Below, piece after piece: positions 9,240 to 16,254 of a stretch of 64,000 nucleotides of DNA. The stretch's first letter is position 1. Each line of letters begins with the position of its first letter. Source of the DNA: an uncultured Lachnospiraceae bacterium. Lineage in GTDB: Bacteria > Bacillota > Clostridia > Lachnospirales > Lachnospiraceae. Made by a program: the position numbers and the translations under genes. The notes below the pieces were generated by a model. The model ran no database searches. It saw only the letters and a program-made list of their open reading frames with translations, and was not told the DNA's origin. The stretch covers positions 58,676 through 122,675 of the forward strand of contig CAJUGJ010000010.1 of the NCBI GenBank assembly GCA_910586015.1, in the 5' to 3' direction.

Positions 9240-9260
9240 AACAGACCTCTATTCATAGAA

Positions 9261-9280
9261 ATATTGAAATATATCAATAT
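9261..9280 (-). promoter_or_regulatory. ArsR-type operator upstream of the permease
   Basis: ATATTGA (9261-9267), six bases, TCAATAT (9274-9280) form a perfect 7-6-7 palindrome between arsR and the permease. The same half-sites and spacing occur at the arsR promoter (9677-9696), which strongly suggests that both are bound by the same regulator. Confidence 0.75.
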
Positions 9281-9318
9281 ATTTTCTTTTTTATAAACCA
9301 TGTGGAACATAAAAACTG

Positions 9319-9639
9319 CTACTTGTTACAACATGGTTTATCTTCTTTAGAAATATTTATTGGTGTAAGGGATTGTAGATAGTTGATTGCATATGCAACT
9401 CCCTCTTGAGAGATTGAGTAATGTGCCCATTTTTGCTCTTTTCTCATAATTACGATACCAGAATCGCAAAGTATTTTCATATGATGTGATAACGTAGGTT
9501 GTGATATATGCAGATTATCTAACAAAACACAGGCACACTTTTCTCCTGTTATCAACTGTTTCAAAATCTGAATACGGTTTTCGTCACAAAATGCCTTGAA
9601 AATTGTTGATATTTTTCTTTCATCAATCAGTTTTTCCAC
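9319..9639 (-). CDS. arsR: ArsR/SmtB-family metalloregulator
   Basis: This 106-residue winged-helix repressor has the ArsR DNA-recognition helix (ISQPTLSHHMKIL) and a metalloid-binding Cys pair GEKCACVLL in the helix before it, comparable to the ELCVCDLC site of ArsR. The C-terminus adds CC (PCCNK), which could form a further thiol site. Such proteins repress until As(III) or related ions bind. The start is uncertain. The GTG at 9639 overlaps the only Shine-Dalgarno (AAAGGAGG), which leaves no spacing, and there is no in-frame ATG nearby; a CTG three codons in sits at ideal spacing. It heads the permease/thioredoxin cassette and very probably autoregulates. Confidence 0.9.
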   Translation of the reverse strand: MEKLIDERKISTIFKAFCDENRIQILKQLITGEKCACVLLDNLHISQPTLSHHMKILCDSGIVIMRKEQKWAHYSISQEGVAYAINYLQSLTPINISKEDKPCCNK

Positions 9640-9665
9640 CTCCTTTAAAATTTCTCTCTATCACT

Positions 9666-9697
9666 ATTATATTTATATATTGAAATTTGTCAATATA
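9666..9697 (-). promoter_or_regulatory. arsR promoter with overlapping ArsR operator
   Basis: On the minus strand TTGACA (9688-9693) and TATAAT (9666-9671) are spaced by 16 bases. The palindrome ATATTGA-N6-TCAATAT (9677-9696) covers the -35 and most of the spacer, the usual layout for ArsR autorepression. Confidence 0.8.
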
Positions 9698-9731
9698 AAA
9701 TATTTAAAAATTCTTGGCAAATTGCAATAAA

Positions 9732-9833
9732 GAGTTGTCGCTTTAAGAAAATCAGATACAAGATATTATATTGTAAAATTTAATGCAATATCAATATGAT
9801 ATCTTGTATATTCAGTTCTTAGTGCGACAGCTC
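9732..9833. repeat. Long palindromic repeat (copy 1), hairpin after sdaAA
   Basis: GAGTTGTCGC (9732-9741) pairs with GCGACAGCTC (9824-9833) with one G-U, and inner arms (ATACAAGATAT with ATATCTTGTAT) extend the hairpin over about 100 bases. The same outer arms recur at 56548-56606. It lies eight bases after the sdaAA stop and may serve as a terminator, or it may be a small mobile palindrome of the MITE type. Confidence 0.7.
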
Positions 9834-9841
9834 CCTTATTT

Positions 9842-10714
9842 CTATTCTTTTTGCTGTTTTTCCATAATTTTTAGACCTTCTGGCGATATAGCAAGTCCAC
9901 CTTCTCCTGTTTCGCGCAAAGCTTTTGGTAACATACTCCCAATGCTTCGCATCGTATCAATTACTTCATCTGGAGGAATTGCACTCTTCACTCCAGCAAG
10001 TGCCACATCTGCACTTGTCAGTGCATTCACCGCACCAAGAATATTTCGTTTAATACAGGGGATTTCTACCAGTCCTGCTACTGGATCACATGTGAGCCCT
10101 AATAAATTTTTTAGTGCCATCGCACAGGCATGAAGAATTTGTTGTGTCGTTCCTCCATATAGAAATACGGCTGCTCCGGCTGCCATAGCAGAAGCCGAAC
10201 CAATCTCTGCTTGACATCCTCCTTGTGCTCCTGAAATAAAGGCTCTCTCTGCGATTACTTCTCCAATTCCTGCTGCTACATAAAGAGCCTGCGTCATTTG
10301 TTCTATAGAAAATCCAAATCGTTCCTCCATCGTTACAAGTACTGCTGGCAACACTCCACACGAACCTGCTGTCGGAGCTGCTACAATTCTTTTCATGCAG
10401 GCATTAGACTCTCCCATCTTCACAGCTCTCATCATAACTGTAGTAATAAAATCTCCGCAAAGACTTTCTCCTTTTTCTAAATACTCACTCAAACGCTGTC
10501 CATCTCCTCCAGATAAACCACTGCGTGAACGAAGTTTACCATCGTATTGTTTATCTGCCTCTTTCATTGCTAAATACATTCCTTCCATTTTTGCAAAGGA
10601 CTCTTCTTTTGTTACCTGTCGTTCTTTTATATCCTCTTTTAAAACAACACACCAAAAAGGATCTCCTGATGCCGCTGCTGTATTTGCAAGTTCTTCAAGT
10701 GATTTCAGTGCCAT
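9842..10714 (-). CDS. sdaAA: L-serine dehydratase, iron-sulfur-dependent, alpha subunit
   Basis: This 290-residue catalytic subunit deaminates L-serine to pyruvate and ammonia using a [4Fe-4S] cluster. Candidate cluster cysteines sit in PTAGSCGVLPA, SGAQGGCQAEIG and LTCDPVAGLVEIPC, the family motifs. The ribosome site is GAAAGGG, about 8 bases before the ATG. It follows sdaAB by 25 bases, the two-subunit arrangement typical of Gram-positive anaerobes, where serine is fermented. It is last in the tetR-glgB-sdaAB-sdaAA run and is followed by the long palindrome. Confidence 0.96.
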   Translation of the reverse strand: MALKSLEELANTAAASGDPFWCVVLKEDIKERQVTKEESFAKMEGMYLAMKEADKQYDGKLRSRSGLSGGDGQRLSEYLEKGESLCGDFITTVMMRAVKMGESNACMKRIVAAPTAGSCGVLPAVLVTMEERFGFSIEQMTQALYVAAGIGEVIAERAFISGAQGGCQAEIGSASAMAAGAAVFLYGGTTQQILHACAMALKNLLGLTCDPVAGLVEIPCIKRNILGAVNALTSADVALAGVKSAIPPDEVIDTMRSIGSMLPKALRETGEGGLAISPEGLKIMEKQQKE

Positions 10715-10739
10715 ATTTTTTCACCCTTTCTGACAGAAG

Positions 10740-11402
10740 TTATTCTTCCATACTCAAATATGTTACTTTAATAATTCCTTCTAAATGAGCCAGCCATTTT
10801 CTGGATTCCTCTGGCACTTCTCTATCACACTCTACTACCATCACCGCATGACCTCCTCTGCCATCACGATATAACTGCATTGTTGCAATGTTAATTGACT
10901 TATGGGCAAGCATAGAAGTGACTTCTGCTACATGACCCGGTTGGTCTAGGTTATGGACAATCAAAGTGGCATAATCACCACAGAAATTTGCTTCCAATCC
11001 ATCGATCTGTCGAATTCGCACTCTTCCACCCCCAATGGATTCTGCTGTTACTTCCAGTCTTCTTCCACTTTTTCCAGTTAAATTTAACTTTACTGTATTT
11101 GGATGTGCTTCCGCAAAATCTACTCTTCCAAAAGAAAATTCTAGGTTTTGCTGTTTTGCCAATTCAAAACTTTCAGGAATTCTTTCGTCTGCTGGCTTCA
11201 TTCCAAGAAGTCCTGCAATCAATGCCCGATCTGTACCATGTCCTTTTCCTGTCGCAAGAAATGATCCATATAATCCGATCTCTGCACGTTCGATTGGCTC
11301 GTCCATTAATTTATAACAGATGTATCCAATTCTCGCAGCACCTGCAGTATGAGAACTCGATGGTCCTACCATTACAGGTCCTAAAATATCAAATAAACTC
11401 AT
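10740..11402 (-). CDS. sdaAB: L-serine dehydratase, iron-sulfur-dependent, beta subunit
   Basis: This 220-residue subunit begins MSLFDILGPVMVGPSSSHTAGA, the highly conserved SDH beta start. It ends with an ACT-like domain (about residues 145-215: NLDQPGHVAEVTSMLAHK), which in this family may sense serine. I take the ATG at 11402; an upstream in-frame ATG at 11447 would add 15 basic residues unlike the family. The start lies inside the last codons of glgB (14-base overlap), with a modest AGGAAG ribosome site, so translation is probably coupled to glgB. It pairs with sdaAA downstream. Confidence 0.95.
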   Translation of the reverse strand: MSLFDILGPVMVGPSSSHTAGAARIGYICYKLMDEPIERAEIGLYGSFLATGKGHGTDRALIAGLLGMKPADERIPESFELAKQQNLEFSFGRVDFAEAHPNTVKLNLTGKSGRRLEVTAESIGGGRVRIRQIDGLEANFCGDYATLIVHNLDQPGHVAEVTSMLAHKSINIATMQLYRDGRGGHAVMVVECDREVPEESRKWLAHLEGIIKVTYLSMEE

Positions 11403-13257
11403 TGTCTTTATCTTCCTTTTTCTTTTTTTGTGTTTGAGCTTCTGCAAAAATCTTTGCTGAAAAAGGGGCTAAATTTGTGACTGAACTATATTGCCAATCC
11501 CTATGAGACCCCTTCTTAAATGTGATCTGTTCTGATTTAGAAGTATCTGTTCCTCCAAACTCTTCACTGTCACTATTTAAAACTCTTTCAAATATCATTG
11601 GTTTATCATATCCGAAACAATAATTTTGATATATCTGATCGGAGAGATTTAAAAGGATTAAAAGATTTCCCTGTTCTGACTTTCTCTCATAAATATAAAC
11701 ACATTCTGCTACTGCGTCTGCCTCGATCCAACGAAATTTTTCTGGATGATATTCTCCTTCATAGAGTGCAAAAGTCTTTTGATATAACCTTGAAAGTTCC
11801 TTCATATAACGTAAAAAACTCTCATGAAGTGGATAGTTTAGTAAACCCCAATCCATTTCTCTTGATTCATCCCATTCTCGAAAATGACCGATCTCATTTC
11901 CCATAAAATTTAGTTTTTTTCCCGGGTGGGTATACATATATGTATACAATACCCTTGCCTGTGGAAATTTATACTCATACTCTCCCCACATTTTTTGAAG
12001 GATTGTCGCTTTTCCATGTACATTTTCGTCATGAGAAAACGCAAGTAGAAATAATTCATTATAAAAATAGTGCATTGAAAAAGTCAACATATGGTAGTGT
12101 TCAGACCGTTCCTTTGGTGTCTTTTTAAAAAAGTCTAGTGTATCATTCATAAATCCCATATCCCACTTGTAGTCAAATCCAAGACCACCATATTCTACTG
12201 GCGCAGTTACTTTTAAATAATCTGATGAATCTTCTGCAATTAACATCACGTTTGGGTATCGTTTATGCAATCCTAAATTCATGCGTTTTAAAAAGTTTAA
12301 TCCGCCTTCATTCACACCACAATTTTTATTTCCTTTCCAATAAATCACATTATTAATTGCATCCATTCTTAGCCCATCCATATGGTAAATATTTAGCCAA
12401 TAATCTGCGGATGATTGTAAAAATGAACAGATTTCTCCACGATAATAATTAAATCCATATGTCCCCCATTGACTGTGTCCAGTATCCCCACTTGGATATT
12501 CATACAAGGCAGTCCCGTCAAACTGTCCTAATCCATAGTCATCTATTGCAAAATGGACTGGAACAAAGTCCATTATTACACCAATTCCTTCTAAATGGCA
12601 CTGGTTTACAAATTCCATCAAATCCTTTGCAGTTCCATAGCGGGAAGTTGGTGCATAAAAACCAGTGATCTGATACCCCCAAGAGCAGTCCGCGGGATGT
12701 TCTGCTAAAGGAAGCAATTCTACATGGGTATAATTATTTTCTTTTAAATAAGGAATTAAAAGCTCGGACAGCTCGTGATATTTATACCATCCCTTTTCTC
12801 CTTCTTCTTTTCTCCTCCAAGAGCCTGCATGAATCTCATAGATATTCATAGGCTTATTATAATTTTTTTCTCTTTGGTTCATCCATTCCTGATCAGTAAA
12901 TATATATCCATTTAAATCGACGATCATAGATGCCGAATTCGGACGTAGTTCCATTCCAAATCCGTAGGGATCTGACTTATCAAGAGTTCTTCCATCTCTT
13001 GTCCAGATTCGATATTTATAGAGTTGTCCTAACTCTGGTGTGGTTAAAAAACAAACATATACGCCACTGTTTGTATCTTTGTACATCCAATCTCCATTCC
13101 AACCATTAAAATCTCCAATAACTTGCACAGATTTTGCCCCAGGAGCATATACACGAAACCATACTCCTGATTGATTATCTTTATACCCTGGATGTGCTCC
13201 AAAATATTCATATGCTTGAAACATTGTTCCACAATAAAAATCATGTAGTTGTTCCAT
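11389..13257 (-). CDS. glgB: 1,4-alpha-glucan branching enzyme GlgB
   Basis: This 622-residue GH13 enzyme forms the alpha-1,6 branches of glycogen. Order: an N-terminal CBM48 domain (about 20-110, WFRVYAPGAKSVQVIGDFNGW), the (beta/alpha)8 barrel with catalytic motifs DGLRMDAI (nucleophile Asp), LIAEDSS (acid Glu) and FSHDENVHGK (third Asp), then a C-terminal beta domain. The start is placed at 13257, with AGGT at the right distance; an ATG at 13293 would add 12 basic residues. The start overlaps the end of the TetR gene by 17 bases and the end overlaps sdaAB by 14 bases. So an exporter-type repressor, a glycogen enzyme and serine dehydratase share one transcript, which is unusual. Confidence 0.97.
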   Translation of the reverse strand: MEQLHDFYCGTMFQAYEYFGAHPGYKDNQSGVWFRVYAPGAKSVQVIGDFNGWNGDWMYKDTNSGVYVCFLTTPELGQLYKYRIWTRDGRTLDKSDPYGFGMELRPNSASMIVDLNGYIFTDQEWMNQREKNYNKPMNIYEIHAGSWRRKEEGEKGWYKYHELSELLIPYLKENNYTHVELLPLAEHPADCSWGYQITGFYAPTSRYGTAKDLMEFVNQCHLEGIGVIMDFVPVHFAIDDYGLGQFDGTALYEYPSGDTGHSQWGTYGFNYYRGEICSFLQSSADYWLNIYHMDGLRMDAINNVIYWKGNKNCGVNEGGLNFLKRMNLGLHKRYPNVMLIAEDSSDYLKVTAPVEYGGLGFDYKWDMGFMNDTLDFFKKTPKERSEHYHMLTFSMHYFYNELFLLAFSHDENVHGKATILQKMWGEYEYKFPQARVLYTYMYTHPGKKLNFMGNEIGHFREWDESREMDWGLLNYPLHESFLRYMKELSRLYQKTFALYEGEYHPEKFRWIEADAVAECVYIYERKSEQGNLLILLNLSDQIYQNYCFGYDKPMIFERVLNSDSEEFGGTDTSKSEQITFKKGSHRDWQYSSVTNLAPFSAKIFAEAQTQKKKKEDKDNEFI

Positions 13258-13873
13258 CTTGTACCTCACTTTTCTTTTTCTTATGATTTTCAATAATAGA
13301 GCGGATCACTTGATAAAGATCCGGTTTTAATTCTTCTATAGAAATAGGTTCTTTATATAAAATTGTACTATAGCAGGTAGAACTTACCAACTCTACAATC
13401 AAAAACAACATAACTTCTGGATCTCGAAACTCTATTCCTGACTCTTTTAATATTTTATAGTAGACCTCTTTAAAATCAATATCTTCCTTTTGAATATTTG
13501 TAGTCAGAGCCTCTTTAAAAATTCCCCAGCTTAAATTTTTAGAAATAAAATTCAGAAGTATTTGGTTTTCACTCAACTGATTAATAATATGATCACATAA
13601 AAAAATAATTCTATCTTCAAAATTTTCAATCTGTTCCTGTTTCATCGCTTCTGCTGCATTTAAAAAAATCTGACTGGATTTATGAGAAATTAGCTTATTT
13701 CTAATATCATATTTATCTTTAAAATAAAGATAAAAGGTTCCTTTTGCCATTCCTGCTTTTTCTGAAATTTCTGCAATAGATGTTTTACTTAATCCTTTGG
13801 TAGTAAATAAATGAAATGCTGTATTCAATAAAGAATCTTCTTTTTGTTGTTTATTTGATTCAACTTTTCCCAA
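13241..13873 (-). CDS. TetR-family repressor
   Basis: This 210-residue protein has a classical TetR N-terminal helix-turn-helix (residues 10-55: LLNTAFHLFTTKGLSKTSIAEISEKAG split by the usual turn, then GTFYLYFKDKYDI) and a variable alpha-helical ligand domain. It diverges from an MMPL exporter. Four copies of a TGACT-N3-AGTCA palindrome lie in the shared intergenic region, one over its own -35 and one over the exporter -35, so it almost certainly represses both. Its stop overlaps glgB, meaning ligand-induced derepression would also raise glgB and serine dehydratase. The ligand is unknown. Confidence 0.92.
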   Translation of the reverse strand: MGKVESNKQQKEDSLLNTAFHLFTTKGLSKTSIAEISEKAGMAKGTFYLYFKDKYDIRNKLISHKSSQIFLNAAEAMKQEQIENFEDRIIFLCDHIINQLSENQILLNFISKNLSWGIFKEALTTNIQKEDIDFKEVYYKILKESGIEFRDPEVMLFLIVELVSSTCYSTILYKEPISIEELKPDLYQVIRSIIENHKKKKSEVQDGTTT

Positions 13874-13902
13874 GAAGACACCTCCTTTCTGTTATTGTCT
13901 TT

Positions 13903-13931
13903 ATTATAATCTAAGAATGACTTTCAGTCAA
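13903..13931 (-). promoter_or_regulatory. tetR promoter with TetR operator
   Basis: Minus-strand TTGACT (13926-13931) and TATAAT (13903-13908) are 17 bases apart. The palindrome TGACTTTCAGTCA (13918-13930) covers the -35, indicating autorepression. Confidence 0.85.
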
Positions 13932-14005
13932 TCTACTGTTATTGTATAGTTTGCCTGTATTATTTTGTTTTTTTTTTGTTCTCTTGATCAGTTTTCACAA
14001 TTTTA

Positions 14006-14094
14006 TGACTAACAGTCATTTTTAATATTTTTTTAATTGACTAACAGTCATTTTATGATATAATGACATCAGAATAATAAATGACTAATAGTCA
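14006..14094 (+). promoter_or_regulatory. MMPL operon promoter with three TetR operators
   Basis: The plus-strand promoter is TTGACT (14037-14042), 16 bases, TATAAT (14059-14064). Three 13-base palindromes of the form TGACT-N3-AGTCA lie at 14006-14018 (upstream), 14038-14050 (over the -35) and 14082-14094 (in the leader, before the AAGGAGGAG ribosome site). A fourth lies over the tetR promoter. Confidence 0.88.
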
Positions 14095-14121
14095 TTTAAT
14101 AAAAATAAGGAGGAGTACAAA

Positions 14122-16233
14122 ATGATACAGTTTGGAAAGAAAGTTGTAAAATACCGTATCCCCATTTTAGTTATCAGTTTTCTACTTTTGATTCCCTCAG
14201 TATTTGGTATGATTTCTACAAGAGTAAATTATGATATGCTCTATTATCTGCCAAAGGATATCGAAACTATGATCGGTCAGGATATTTTAATGGAGGATTT
14301 CGGTAAAGGTGCATTTTCTCTATTTATGACACAGGGAATGAGCAGTAAAGATATTATCTCCCTAAAACAGAAAATTGAACAGGTTGAACATGTAGAAAGT
14401 GTTGTTTGGTATGATACTATTTTGGATAGTTCAGTTCCAATGGAACTGATTCCAGAAAATTATCTCTCTAAGTTCCAATCAGGTGATATGGATCTGATGG
14501 CAATTTTTTTTGATGATACTACTTCTGCTGATACAACCATGAATGCGATTGAAGAAATTCGTTCTATTGCAGGAAAACAGACCTTTTTAAGTGGTATGTC
14601 TGCAGTGGTTACAGATACAAAAAATTTATCCAATCAGGAAACCCCAATCTATGTATTAATTGCAGTGATTTTATCTTGTATTGTACTTGCATTGACAATG
14701 GATTCATGGCTACTTCCGCTGTTTTTTATGTTAAGTATTGGTATGGCAATTTTATATAATTTAGGAAGTAACTATTTTCTTGGAGAAATTTCTTATGTTA
14801 CAAAAGCATTAAGTGCAGTTCTCCAGCTTGGCGTCACAATGGACTATTCTATCTTTTTATGGCATAGTTATTCCGAACAAAAACAACGATTTAATGGAGA
14901 TAAAGAACGTGCAATGGCACATGCTATTTCTAATACTATTACTTCTGTTGTGGGCAGTTCTATTACAACAGTAGCAGGCTTTATTGCTCTTTGTTTTATG
15001 AGTTTTACCCTTGGAAAAGATCTTGGTATTGTTATGGCAAAGGGAGTTGTTTTCGGAGTTTTAGGATGTATCACTATTCTTCCAAGTATGCTTTTAGTCT
15101 TTGACAGAGCAGTTGAAAAAACAACACATCGACCATTGATTCCAGACTTAGGAAGTCTTGCAACCATAATCAGTAAACATTATTTTATCTTTATTACTAT
15201 CTTCTTAGCTATGCTTGCTCCTGCCATTTATGGCTATACACATACAGATGTTTATTATAATTTAGATGAAACTCTTCCAAAAGACTTAGACAGTATTATG
15301 GCAAATACAAAACTCTCGGAAAGTTTTCACATGAATTCAGTTCATATGGTATTAGCAGATAGTTCATTAAGTCCAAAAGATACTATTTCTATGATGAATG
15401 AAATGAAATCTCAAGATGGTGTCAGTTTTGCATTGGGATTTGATTCTATGGTTGGAACAGCGATTCCAAAAGAATTAATTCCAAATAAAATCAGCCATCT
15501 TTTAAAAAGTGATCGCTGGCAACTTATCTTAGTTGGTTCAGAATATAAAACGGCGTCGGAAGAGGTGAATCAACAGATTAATGTATTGAATAGTATTGTT
15601 AAAAAATATGACAATAACGCAATGTTGATTGGAGAAGCTCCTTGTACAAAAGATTTAATCGAAATCACAGATAAAGATTTTAAGGTAGTCAGTGCTGTTT
15701 CTATTTGTGCTATCTTCTTTATTATCGTTTTTGTATTTCGCTCCATTTCACTTCCAGTGATTTTAGTTACTGTAATTGAATTTGCTATTTTTATTAATAT
15801 GGGAATTCCATGTTATACTCATACTTCACTTCCGTTTATTGCTTCTATCGTAATTGGTACTATTCAATTAGGTGCAACCGTAGATTATGCTATTTTAATG
15901 ACAAATCGCTATAAAAAAGAACGCAGTAATGGTGTATCTAAACAAGCTTCTATCCAGACTGCACTAGCTGCTTCTATAAAATCAGTTATGGTCAGTGCAT
16001 TTTGTTTCTTTGCAGCAACCTTTGGTGTGGGATTGTATTCGAATATTGATATGATCAGTTCTTTATGTACTTTAATGGCGCGTGGTGCAATTATTAGTAT
16101 GTTTGTTGTTTTATTACTATTACCATCTTTATTTATGGTATTTGACCGTGTTATTTGTGCAACCAGTTTACATTTTTCTTCGGATAAAAAGAGAATATCC
16201 GAACGATCTACGGAAACTGTTTCAGCACATTAA
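14122..16233 (+). CDS. MMPL/RND-family membrane exporter
   Basis: This 703-residue transporter has two repeats. Each repeat has one membrane helix, a large extracellular loop and five more helices, the layout of the MMPL branch of the RND superfamily. The first half starts with a membrane segment at about 12-30, and the motifs GVTMDYSIFL and GATVDYAILM in equivalent helices carry the Asp-Tyr proton-relay pair. RND/MMPL proteins export lipids, drugs or toxic amphiphiles using proton motive force. It is controlled by the divergent TetR through multiple operators and is followed 21 bases later by a secreted heptad-repeat protein, which may be a partner. The substrate is unknown. Confidence 0.9.
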   Translation: MIQFGKKVVKYRIPILVISFLLLIPSVFGMISTRVNYDMLYYLPKDIETMIGQDILMEDFGKGAFSLFMTQGMSSKDIISLKQKIEQVEHVESVVWYDTILDSSVPMELIPENYLSKFQSGDMDLMAIFFDDTTSADTTMNAIEEIRSIAGKQTFLSGMSAVVTDTKNLSNQETPIYVLIAVILSCIVLALTMDSWLLPLFFMLSIGMAILYNLGSNYFLGEISYVTKALSAVLQLGVTMDYSIFLWHSYSEQKQRFNGDKERAMAHAISNTITSVVGSSITTVAGFIALCFMSFTLGKDLGIVMAKGVVFGVLGCITILPSMLLVFDRAVEKTTHRPLIPDLGSLATIISKHYFIFITIFLAMLAPAIYGYTHTDVYYNLDETLPKDLDSIMANTKLSESFHMNSVHMVLADSSLSPKDTISMMNEMKSQDGVSFALGFDSMVGTAIPKELIPNKISHLLKSDRWQLILVGSEYKTASEEVNQQINVLNSIVKKYDNNAMLIGEAPCTKDLIEITDKDFKVVSAVSICAIFFIIVFVFRSISLPVILVTVIEFAIFINMGIPCYTHTSLPFIASIVIGTIQLGATVDYAILMTNRYKKERSNGVSKQASIQTALAASIKSVMVSAFCFFAATFGVGLYSNIDMISSLCTLMARGAIISMFVVLLLLPSLFMVFDRVICATSLHFSSDKKRISERSTETVSAH

Positions 16234-16254
16234 AAAGAATGGAGGGTTATTTTT

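Noticed and set aside
10988..11437. A 149-codon plus-strand open frame
   Set aside because: It is antisense to sdaAB and the end of glgB, whose family motifs are certain. No ribosome site.
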